Shown here: piece by piece, positions 1 to 7,083 of the stretch
Layout of the letters: the number at the start of each line of letters is the position of its first letter
Position numbering within the stretch: the first letter of the stretch is position 1
Origin: CBFDCQ01 sp965603355
GTDB lineage: Bacteria > Hydrogenedentota > CAZGCA01 > CBFDCQ01
Assembly (NCBI GenBank): GCA_965603355.1
Contig: CBFDCQ010000038.1
Span: 1 to 29,400 of the forward strand
Direction of reading: 5' to 3'
Length of the DNA: 29,400 nucleotides
Notes under the pieces: generated by a model
Database searches by the model: none
Seen by the model: only the letters and a program-made list of their open reading frames with translations
What the model was told of the DNA's origin: nothing
Position numbers and translations under genes: made by a program

Positions 1-2640
1 GAGATCAAGCAGCTTTACGAGGCAACCGCAGCGGCAGGAAGACCTACGGGTGCGAGATCGAGCGACACCGCCGTCGAAGGCGTCAGAATTGAGCCGGAAG
101 ATTGGGGAATCCCAATCACCGGAGTGGTACGTGACGAGTCAGGCAAACCTGCGGTCGGAGCGCTGGTTCTGCCGTTGCCGCATGGGGGACATCCGGCTGA
201 GACCGATGAGAATGGAGAATTCGAGCTCGCCGGCCCTTCTCGAGGCTCCCAGGATCGCTGGATCTTGAACCTGTTCGCTCGGGATCCCGAGCGGAATCTC
301 GCGGCCGCCGTGAAACTGGGCGACTACAGCAAGCCAATCGATATCACCCTTACTCCAGCAGTCACAGTCACCGGGCGCGTGACCGACCCGCAGGGCAATC
401 CGATGGCGGGCGCTGGTGTGAGAGCGAGCGTGAGGACAAAGACCTACGGTGCAGGTTTCGGCCTTACGGTCTGGCCGCCGGCCGATCGCGACGGGCGCTT
501 CGCTCTTAAGGCACTCCCTCTCGGATATGAGTACCGCATGGGTGTGTCGGCTGACGAATATGCGTCGGAGGGAGTAAGCCTTGGCCTGCTCTCCGAGCCG
601 GGGATCGAGGAGTTGGAAGACATCATCCTTCAGCCGGCCGGGGAGTCCCTAACGCGCACGGTTTCCGACAGCAGCAGCGAGAACGCGTCGAGTGGTCCGC
701 CTCGCGGAGGGCGCGATGAGCTGACCCACGAGGAGGCCAAGAGGGACCGCCGAATCGTACAATTCCCCGAGGCTCGGTCGATGGGCACGCTTTACGTTCG
801 CGATCCTGGTGCTGAGGACTGGTACATGGACGTGGAGGAACTCGGGGAAGCGCGGGGCAGAGTTGCCGTCCCAAAGGGCAAGGAGCTCAAGCTGGAGGTC
901 AGCGAGGAAGCGGCGCAGGATCTTTCGCCACTCGCAAAGTTGCGCCCGGACGACCTGCAAATGGTCGGCTTCTGGTTTAAGAAGACGAAGGTTGGCTCAC
1001 TTGCACCGCTCGCGAACCTGACGGGTCTGAGAGCGCTGAACCTGCAGAATGCGAGGTTCAACTGCGAGGATTTCAGCTACTTGACGGGGATGACCAAACT
1101 GGAAGTGCTCCGCCTGGGTGACCACCAGTTGACCGACGAAAGCTTGCGGCATATAGGGAAACTGAGTTCGCTGAAATCTCTCGCCTTATGGAGTACGGGA
1201 ATCGGTGATGAGGGGTTGAAGCACCTTCAAGATCTCCGTAATCTCACATTTCTCGCGCTGAACAACTGTGCGATCTCGGACCATGGCTTGGAGTACCTGA
1301 AGAACATGGCCGGACTAGAGGGACTGCAGTTGCGCCGAACGGCAATCAGCGATGACGGGCTGGCGCACCTTAAGGGTCTTACTAAACTCAAGAGCATCCT
1401 TCTGGACGGTAATAACATAACCGATGAAGGTCTCACGCATCTGCAAAACCTGGCCTCCCTTGAAATCGTCTCGATCAATGATAATCCCATCACGGATGAG
1501 GGACTGGCCTATCTGTCGGATCTTGGCAACCTCAAGGCACTCTACGTGGGACGCACTCAGATTACCGATGCTGGTATGGTTCACTTGGAAGGGCTGAAAC
1601 ACATTTGGCATATGTACCTCACTGGTGTTGGCGACGAAGCACTCGCCCATCTGAGTGGTCTACCCGCGCTAGAATTCGTCCAGATTCATGACGCCAAAAT
1701 CACTGAAGCGAGCATCGCTTCGTTGACGAAGATGAAGTCCCTGAAGCGGCTACTCGTCTCGGGGGAGCAAGTCTACGAGGATTTGCTTGTGGCGTTGCGG
1801 GCGGCTCTTCCGGACTGCGAGATTTATGATCCGCAACAAGGTGATTACCCTCCACCGCCCTGGAGAAAGAGGTTCGATTCGGTGTACCGTCTGGAAGATG
1901 ATGAGGTGCTTCGCCGAATCCCGCCACCTTTCATCCCTGAACGGATGGATTTCTACCGTCACGAGCATAGCGTTCAGGCGGAAGTGATTCCGGGAGGACC
2001 TGATTATTTTACCTTTCACTGGGACAAGAAGCTGACGAATTGGGGGATGGGGTTCACCGACAATCTATCGCTGCAGGCCGTCCTTCATCGTACCCTCGGG
2101 CTAGAGAGCTTCGAGTATGAGGGGCCCCAGAAAATCCTTTCTCTCCAACTTCCGGGCGACTGGATCGTGCGGCCAGGCGCTCCGATGAGGGCGAAATTGA
2201 GCGCTTTGGAGCAGATCGTAGCGAACGATCTCGGCCTGCCTGTCCGATTTGAAGAGCGTTCGGTCCAACGAGATGTTATCGTTGCCGACGGCAAATACGA
2301 ATTCCACCCCGAGCCAAACGCCTATAACGACACCTCCGTCCACATTTTCGCGGACAAGCTCGACCCGGATGAGGGAGCTGGCGGGGGCACAGGAACCCTC
2401 ACAAAGTTCTTGCGTTGGGTGGGTAACAGGGTGAGTATGCCGATTATCAACGAGACCGAAATGCCGGATGATTTCGAGCTTTCCTGGGGCAACCACCGAT
2501 CCAGCAGGCTCCGCAAACTACTGGAGCCAGAGCGGTCGAGAAAGCTCGACATGGTCGTCGCGAACCTGGCCCGGCAAACCTCGCTGACGTTCACGAAAGA
2601 ACGGCGCGAGGTCGACGTCTGGTTCGTCAGTGAGAGGTAG
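1..2640 (+). CDS. Carboxypeptidase-like / leucine-rich-repeat protein with DUF3738-like C-terminus, 5' truncated
   Basis: The frame is open from base 1, so the gene starts upstream of the window; the GTG at 124 is probably internal. Visible are 879 residues. Two carboxypeptidase-regulatory-like beta-sandwich units begin near residues 39 (ITGVVRDESGKPAVGA) and 120 (VTGRVTDPQGNPMAGA). About ten 24-residue leucine-rich repeats of the type ITDEGLxxLxxLxxL fill residues ~341-606. The last ~200 residues (LHRTLGLESFEYEG, then VANDLGLPVRFEERSVQRDVIV) resemble the Solibacter-type C-terminal domain DUF3738. No membrane helix is visible in this part. The other large genes here are sigma factor-helix-ectodomain fusions with the same kind of beta-sandwich units, so a sigma head upstream is possible but unseen. 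The TAG stop lies inside a degenerate GTAG-headed palindrome. Binding partner and role are unknown; extracytoplasmic sensing or protein binding is inferred. Confidence 0.8.
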   Translation, partial: EIKQLYEATAAAGRPTGARSSDTAVEGVRIEPEDWGIPITGVVRDESGKPAVGALVLPLPHGGHPAETDENGEFELAGPSRGSQDRWILNLFARDPERNLAAAVKLGDYSKPIDITLTPAVTVTGRVTDPQGNPMAGAGVRASVRTKTYGAGFGLTVWPPADRDGRFALKALPLGYEYRMGVSADEYASEGVSLGLLSEPGIEELEDIILQPAGESLTRTVSDSSSENASSGPPRGGRDELTHEEAKRDRRIVQFPEARSMGTLYVRDPGAEDWYMDVEELGEARGRVAVPKGKELKLEVSEEAAQDLSPLAKLRPDDLQMVGFWFKKTKVGSLAPLANLTGLRALNLQNARFNCEDFSYLTGMTKLEVLRLGDHQLTDESLRHIGKLSSLKSLALWSTGIGDEGLKHLQDLRNLTFLALNNCAISDHGLEYLKNMAGLEGLQLRRTAISDDGLAHLKGLTKLKSILLDGNNITDEGLTHLQNLASLEIVSINDNPITDEGLAYLSDLGNLKALYVGRTQITDAGMVHLEGLKHIWHMYLTGVGDEALAHLSGLPALEFVQIHDAKITEASIASLTKMKSLKRLLVSGEQVYEDLLVALRAALPDCEIYDPQQGDYPPPPWRKRFDSVYRLEDDEVLRRIPPPFIPERMDFYRHEHSVQAEVIPGGPDYFTFHWDKKLTNWGMGFTDNLSLQAVLHRTLGLESFEYEGPQKILSLQLPGDWIVRPGAPMRAKLSALEQIVANDLGLPVRFEERSVQRDVIVADGKYEFHPEPNAYNDTSVHIFADKLDPDEGAGGGTGTLTKFLRWVGNRVSMPIINETEMPDDFELSWGNHRSSRLRKLLEPERSRKLDMVVANLARQTSLTFTKERREVDVWFVSER

Positions 2641-2659
2641 GGGCAGTTCGTGCACCGTC
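2637..2659 (+). repeat. Degenerate GTAG-headed palindrome (type A)
   Basis: It matches 19 of 23 bases of the cleaner copy at 19041-19063. The head GTAG supplies the TAG stop codon of the upstream gene. It is probably a decayed REP-like element. Confidence 0.5.
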
Positions 2660-2744
2660 GTTGAGCGATATTGCGCGTCGACCGCGGTGGTGTGAAAAGC
2701 GGGGACTTGGCCCCGGATAACCAGTACTTCCAGCCCTGCCGCGC

Positions 2745-2769
2745 GGGCGGGTCTGAGACCCGCCCCTAC
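2745..2769 (-). repeat. GTAG-headed palindrome, type B
   Basis: Arms GGGCGGGTCT and AGACCCGCCC form a near-perfect hairpin, followed by CTAC, i.e. a GTAG head on the minus strand. A copy differing by one base lies at 18967-18991. Confidence 0.75.
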
Positions 2770-2819
2770 AAAGTCCTGTTCACCCATATCGCGGCGATCC
2801 CGATTTGAGGCGTCTAGAC

Positions 2820-2870
2820 GAGATTGCCGCGTCGTCCGCGCCAAAGGCGTGGCGGACTCCTCGCAATGAC
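2820..2870 (+). repeat. Dispersed-type hairpin repeat (GAGATTGCC ... TCGCAATGAC)
   Basis: GAGATTGCC opens and CTCGCAATGAC closes the element, so the outer ATTGC/GCAAT pair. Inside, GTCCGC pairs with GCGGAC around a GCC-AAA-GGC hairpin. From memory this resembles a nested hairpin scattered between genes in various bacteria and archaea. Only one copy is present here, so its repetitive nature is not shown by this window. Confidence 0.45.
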
Positions 2871-2896
2871 GACCGTTCTACCTCACCGCCCTCACT

Positions 2897-2926
2897 TTGT
2901 GTCCCTATGCCCTGTTGGTGTAGAAT
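2897..2926 (+). promoter_or_regulatory. Candidate promoter of the sigma / vWA pair
   Basis: TTGTGT at 2897-2902, an 18-base spacer and TAGAAT at 2921-2926 give a plausible housekeeping-type promoter about 70 bases upstream of the start at 3005. The -35 is imperfect. Confidence 0.4.
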
Positions 2927-3004
2927 TCGCCACGATGTCTAATAAATCGTCGGGTTGTACGTTATACAGAGTGAAGAGCACGTGGAATCCACAAGGAAAG
3001 TGCT

Positions 3005-3553
3005 ATGACGACAGTTGATGCGGCCTATGAGAAGTGGCTCCGTACGGCGCTCGACCGGTACGAGGGCTCGCTTATTCGCTACGCCGCGCGGATTACCGGC
3101 GACCTGGAACAGGCCCGGGACGTGGTGCAGGACACCTTCCTCCGCCTGTGCAAGGCGGAACGGGCGCGTCTCGAGGACCACGTGGGCGAGTGGCTCTTCA
3201 CGGTTTGCCGTAACCGCGCTCTGGACGTGGTGAGAAAGGAGCGGCGCATGAGCCAACTAACCGAAGCTCAGGAAACGCAGGTCGCCAGCCGCGACCCGAG
3301 CCCGTCAGCCGTGGCCGAGCGTCGGGAGACTACAGGCCGGGTGGTGCGCCAGCTCGAAACCCTCTCCAACAACCAGCAGGAGGTGATCCGGCTCAGGTTC
3401 CAGAACGGTATGTCGTACAAGGAAATCAGCCGAATTACGGGCCATTCGGTGTCGAACGTGGGGTTTCTTATCCACACTGCAATCAAGAACCTTAGGCAGC
3501 GGCTCCTGACCGAATCGGATTTGGTACAGGAAACAGGAGGGAGCCTATCATGA
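3005..3553 (+). CDS. ECF-type RNA polymerase sigma factor (free-standing)
   Basis: A 182-residue protein of normal ECF sigma length that directs RNA polymerase to a specific promoter set. Region 2 covers residues ~15-85, with the motif ARDVVQDTFLRL (37-48) that contacts core polymerase and the CRNRALDVVRKER stretch. Region 4 covers ~112-170, with a helix-turn-helix MSYKEISRITGHSVSNV. The ATG at 3005 follows AAGGAAAG with a 4-base gap. The stop overlaps the start of the next gene by four bases (ATGA), so the two are translationally coupled. The next gene begins with an anti-sigma-like segment and a membrane helix, so this sigma is probably held inactive at the membrane by that protein. Target promoters, possibly including its own, are unknown. 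Confidence 0.92.
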   Translation: MTTVDAAYEKWLRTALDRYEGSLIRYAARITGDLEQARDVVQDTFLRLCKAERARLEDHVGEWLFTVCRNRALDVVRKERRMSQLTEAQETQVASRDPSPSAVAERRETTGRVVRQLETLSNNQQEVIRLRFQNGMSYKEISRITGHSVSNVGFLIHTAIKNLRQRLLTESDLVQETGGSLS

Positions 3554-6528
3554 GAAAACGATATGATTGGGACGATCCAAGATTGACCGCATACGTGTTG
3601 GGCGAGCTCAGCGACCGCGAACGCGCGGAAGTCGATGCCGAACTGGCCAAGAACGCAGCGGCACGCAAGGTCGTGGCGGAGATCCGTCAAATGGCGGACA
3701 TTCTGACAGAGGAACTCGGGCAGGAACCGAGCCCGGCGCTCAGTCCGGAACAGCGGGCGACCATTTTGGGATGGTCGGGCCGCCGGGCCGTGCCCCGGTT
3801 CAACCGGTTCTTCGTCTTGGTGGCGAGCGCGACGGCGTGCCTACTCGCTTTTGCAGGAGTGGTATACAGGACGCACGTCTTACAGGAGCGGCGCGCGACC
3901 GGCCCCGAGATCGCCATGCTTACCGAAGATACACCGAGGGCGGGCAGAGATGTGTCTTTGCCAGAGCCGTCTCTGAAACCTGAGGTTGGGACCGCCGTAG
4001 AGGATAAGCTCGAGGCGTCCAGAGGCGTCGCGGAGATGGACCGGTTGAATGTTCGCACGAAACCTCTGTCGCGCGAGGAGATCGGGCCTGCGGTTCAGTC
4101 GCCGGTGATAGCTGATCTCCAGCCCGCATCGGGAAAGCCTGTGGATTCCGAAAAAGTCGACGAGAAGCTCCGGGACATGCTGGCCCTATCGGACGCTTCG
4201 GACGCGAGAGGAGCGCCCGCGCATGGTGTAGTCACGGGGATACCGCTGGCAGTGGATTCGGCCGAGGAGGATGCAGCCGAGCGCACAGAATTGGCCATGG
4301 TAGAGCCGGAAAGTGTAGCGAAGGGTGAGGGAGTGAGGGAACTCGACCGGGAGAAGCTCAGGAATCTCGGCTATGCCGTTGACACACCTGCTGCGCGCGG
4401 TGGTACGACAGAGACAACCAGATTGTTGAGCCAGTCCGCGCCGGCCCAACCCAGCCGCCCGGCAGAACCGAGCGAGCAGGCAGCCTTCTTTAGCCGTCTG
4501 CAGACAGTGGTAGACGGTGACTCCGACGGGATTCAAGCTGGCGTGCCTGATGTTAAAACTCAAAGTCCCGGCCCAGAGCTGGGACCGGTGCAGATCGAGA
4601 AGTCAAGACCGCTGTTTGTCGGCACGCCGGTGGCTCTCGGAAACGAGAAGAAAGCCGAAACCTTTGAGCGCCCTGCTGAACTGCTTGCTTCGGCGAAAGA
4701 GCCGCAGGCCTCTGTCGGCGACGTTCCGGTCACAGGTCAGCTCTTCGACGCTCAGGGGAGATCCGCCGGTATGGGCCGCACGGGTGGCAGACGCAGTGTT
4801 CGGCAAGCCGGGCAGAAGGGGTATATTCCCATAGACGGCGATGTGAACGGTATTGCACCGTTCCGCATAACAGTGCCCGACGCCGGTGTGGGCGGTAGGC
4901 CCGGTGACCTTCTGGTTAGTGCTGGTGGAGAACGAGTGTCAGAAGGAGTGTCAGCAGTTATTGAGCAGCAAGAAGTAGACATCTGGGGAGAACGTCCCAT
5001 GGTGCTGGCTCGAAGGGAGTCGGAGGAAGAGCAGTTGGGAAAGCGGTTCTTCTATGAGATACCGCAGGAAGATGAGCAGGTCCACAGAGGTCGGCAGGAA
5101 CGGCCCAGCGCGGAGACCTACGAGTACATAGTGGACAACCCGTTCCGTCGAGTTGCCGACGCGCCTCTCTCGACCTTCTCCATAGACGTTGATACGGCGT
5201 CGTACACGAATATCCGGCGGTTCCTGACGCGGGGCCAGCTCCCGCCGAAACAGGCGGTGCGTATCGAGGAGATGGTGAACTACTTCGCGTACGACTATCC
5301 GCAACCGCGCGGCAAGACGCCGTTCTCCGTAAACGTCGAGGTGGCGGCGTGTCCGTGGAAGGCGGAACACAAGCTTGCACGGGTCGGAATCAAGGGCAAA
5401 GATATCATGATGGACGACCGGCCTGCGGCCAACCTGGTCTTCCTGCTCGACGTTTCCGGGTCGATGAAGGACCAGAACAAGTTGCCGCTGCTCAAGAGCG
5501 GCATGGAGCTTCTGACTAAGAAGCTGGCCAGGAACGATAACGTGGCGATCGTCACGTACAGGGACGACGCGCGGCGTGTGCTCAAGTCGACGCCGGCTGC
5601 GAAGAGGCAGACCATCCTGAAAGCCATTCGCGGTCTTCATGCCGACGGATCCACGAACGGTGCGGCGGGCATCGAGATGGCGTACGATATCGCCTCGGAC
5701 AACTTTGTCAAGGACGGCATCAACCGGGTCATCCTGGCCACCGACGGCGATTTCAACGTGGGCGTTACGGAACGGTCGGAGCTGATCGACCTCATCCAGG
5801 ATCGCGCCAAGACCGGTGTGTTCCTCACGGTGCTCGGTTTCGGTACAGGCAACCTGAAGGACGCCAACCTGGAAGCCCTAGCCGATAAGGGTAACGGGCA
5901 TTACGCGTACATCGACTCGTTCAACGAGGCCCGGAAGGTGCTCATGGAGCAGGTCGGCGGCACTTTCTTCACCATCGCCAAGGACGTCAAGATACAGATC
6001 GAGTTTAACCCGGGCAAAGTGGATGCGTACCGGCTCATAGGGTACGAGAACCGGGTACTTGCCGACCGCGATTTCGCTGACGACCGGAAGGATGCCGGCG
6101 AGATAGGCGCCGGCCACACTGTGACGGCGCTGTACGAGGTTGTGCCGAGAGGCAAGGGCGGCATGCTGCCGGGCGTCGATACGCTGAAGTACCAGCAGCC
6201 GCCGGAACTGCCGGACACCGTGGTCAAGAGCGACGACCTGATGAACGTCAGATTGCGTTACAAGGCGCCGGATGGGGATACCAGCACGATGGTTGAATCA
6301 CCCGTAGGCGATAGCAAAGCCGGCATCGAGCAAGCGTCAACGGAGTTCAAGTTCGCCGCCGCCGTGGCAGGTTTCGGTATGCTCCTGCGCGATTCCGACT
6401 ACATGGGCGATACATCGTTTGACCTTGTGATCGAACTGGCACAGGCCGGTAAGGGTACGGACCGAGAAGGGTATCGCGCCGAGTTCATCAACCTGGTAAA
6501 AACTGCACAGGCGCTAAAAGAGAAATAG
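3550..6528 (+). CDS. Membrane anti-sigma-like protein with YfbK-type von Willebrand factor A domain
   Basis: A 992-residue protein. Residues 1-60 (DPRLTAYVLGELSDRERAEVDAEL) look like the N-terminal sigma-binding segment of RskA-type anti-sigma factors, without an obvious HxxxCxxC zinc motif. A single membrane helix lies at ~87-105 (FFVLVASATACLLAFAGVV). A long low-complexity linker (~110-510) precedes the conserved vWA_N segment (NPFRRVADAPLSTFSIDVDTA). The vWA domain has an intact MIDAS DVSGSM with D634, S636 and S638, and a second metal-site region TDGDFN. The C-terminus matches the YfbK-type C-terminal domain (DUF3520). The ATG overlaps the sigma gene stop by four bases. The inferred role is a transmembrane regulator: cytoplasmic sigma binding, with the metal-dependent vWA domain outside binding an unknown ligand or surface protein. 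The family is widespread but its ligands are not established. Confidence 0.88.
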   Translation: MRKRYDWDDPRLTAYVLGELSDRERAEVDAELAKNAAARKVVAEIRQMADILTEELGQEPSPALSPEQRATILGWSGRRAVPRFNRFFVLVASATACLLAFAGVVYRTHVLQERRATGPEIAMLTEDTPRAGRDVSLPEPSLKPEVGTAVEDKLEASRGVAEMDRLNVRTKPLSREEIGPAVQSPVIADLQPASGKPVDSEKVDEKLRDMLALSDASDARGAPAHGVVTGIPLAVDSAEEDAAERTELAMVEPESVAKGEGVRELDREKLRNLGYAVDTPAARGGTTETTRLLSQSAPAQPSRPAEPSEQAAFFSRLQTVVDGDSDGIQAGVPDVKTQSPGPELGPVQIEKSRPLFVGTPVALGNEKKAETFERPAELLASAKEPQASVGDVPVTGQLFDAQGRSAGMGRTGGRRSVRQAGQKGYIPIDGDVNGIAPFRITVPDAGVGGRPGDLLVSAGGERVSEGVSAVIEQQEVDIWGERPMVLARRESEEEQLGKRFFYEIPQEDEQVHRGRQERPSAETYEYIVDNPFRRVADAPLSTFSIDVDTASYTNIRRFLTRGQLPPKQAVRIEEMVNYFAYDYPQPRGKTPFSVNVEVAACPWKAEHKLARVGIKGKDIMMDDRPAANLVFLLDVSGSMKDQNKLPLLKSGMELLTKKLARNDNVAIVTYRDDARRVLKSTPAAKRQTILKAIRGLHADGSTNGAAGIEMAYDIASDNFVKDGINRVILATDGDFNVGVTERSELIDLIQDRAKTGVFLTVLGFGTGNLKDANLEALADKGNGHYAYIDSFNEARKVLMEQVGGTFFTIAKDVKIQIEFNPGKVDAYRLIGYENRVLADRDFADDRKDAGEIGAGHTVTALYEVVPRGKGGMLPGVDTLKYQQPPELPDTVVKSDDLMNVRLRYKAPDGDTSTMVESPVGDSKAGIEQASTEFKFAAAVAGFGMLLRDSDYMGDTSFDLVIELAQAGKGTDREGYRAEFINLVKTAQALKEK

Positions 6529-6560
6529 CGCTTCCTCCCCTTACGTGCAGTACTAAGCGC

Positions 6561-6587
6561 CGGCGGCGGTCACTCAGGCCGCCGCGG
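6561..6587 (+). terminator. Possible hairpin terminator after the vWA gene
   Basis: GCGGCGG (6563-6569) pairs with CCGCCGC (6579-6585) across a 9-base loop, 33 bases after the stop. No T-run follows, so it may only slow polymerase, protect the 3' end, or be another repeat. Confidence 0.3.
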
Positions 6588-6719
6588 GCGTCAACAGGAA
6601 ATCGGACACTGGCAATTGTCTTTTCCGCCGCAGCCCATCCGCAATCAATGTCTTCTTTAGAGGAGAGGCTGTCCACGGCGAGGCTTCGACGGGAATTCCC
6701 GCCCCTTACCTTTTTGTCG

Positions 6720-6794
6720 GTAGGTCGGGCATCTTGCCCGACAAAACCAAGGCAGGCGGGTTTTCGCCAATGGCGGGCAGGATGCCCGCCCTAC
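6720..6794. repeat. Inverted pair of GTAG-headed palindromes (REPIN-like, type D)
   Basis: GTAGGTCGGGCATCTTGCCC begins the first palindrome (6720-6742), whose arms are TCGGGCA and TGCCCGA. The second (6772-6794) has arms GGCGGGCA and TGCCCGCC and ends in CTAC, so its GTAG head points the other way. Two REPs in opposite orientation 29 bases apart is the usual arrangement of mobile REP doublets. Confidence 0.7.
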
Positions 6795-6881
6795 CTTTGG
6801 TTGTGTCTCTTTCACGGGACTTCTCTACGGTGCCAATGCGTATGCTGCGGATCATTTCACTAAGCCGCGGTGTCTGCTGTT

Positions 6882-6926
6882 AGCCGGGCTTCAGCCGGCT
6901 CTTCTTTGCACCCTGCTTCAGCAGGG
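6882..6926. repeat. Two small consecutive hairpins
   Basis: AGCCGGGCTTCAGCCGGCT (6882-6900) and CCCTGCTTCAGCAGGG (6911-6926) each fold into a short stem with a TTCA-type loop. They resemble dispersed intergenic hairpins; no second copy is seen in this window. Confidence 0.45.
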
Positions 6927-7004
6927 GTGAAACAGAAGGGAAAAACAAGTGAAGGGCGCTTTAGCGTCGCTTCCCAAGAAGGCTTTAGCCCGCACCAGGA
7001 GAAC

Positions 7005-7049
7005 AGAGACGCCCTACCCATGCCTCCGGCGGGCAGGCGGGACGTCTCT
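7005..7049. repeat. Inverted repeat with AGAGACG arms
   Basis: AGAGACGCCC at 7005-7014 is complementary to GGGACGTCTCT ending at 7049, apart from one bulge. The interior is GC-rich and contains CTAC. It lies 35 bases beyond the pyrG stop on the downstream side and could form a 3'-end structure. Confidence 0.45.
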
Positions 7050-7083
7050 ACGGGAGCGAGCCCGCTTGCTGAGCAGGACAGGG

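Larger units (their letters stand above)
2641..3004. other. Intergenic region with three repeat types and a sigma-gene promoter
   Basis: This 364-bp stretch has no convincing gene. It holds the rest of the type A palindrome, a type B palindrome at 2745-2769, another hairpin repeat at 2820-2870, a candidate promoter at 2897-2926, and the Shine-Dalgarno AAGGAAAG at 2993-3000 of the sigma gene that follows. Confidence 0.7.
6529..7083. other. Repeat-rich intergenic region between convergent genes
   Basis: The stretch between the ends of the vWA gene and pyrG has no credible gene; open frames here are short and run through palindromes. It contains a GC hairpin just after the vWA gene, an inverted pair of GTAG-headed palindromes (6720-6794), two small hairpins (6882-6926) and a larger inverted repeat (7005-7049). 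This density of repeats is highest in the window. Confidence 0.75.

Noticed and set aside
4951..5640. Minus-strand open frame of 229 codons
   Set aside because: It is antisense to the conserved vWA region; its composition is Arg/Leu-rich, as expected for a shadow frame.
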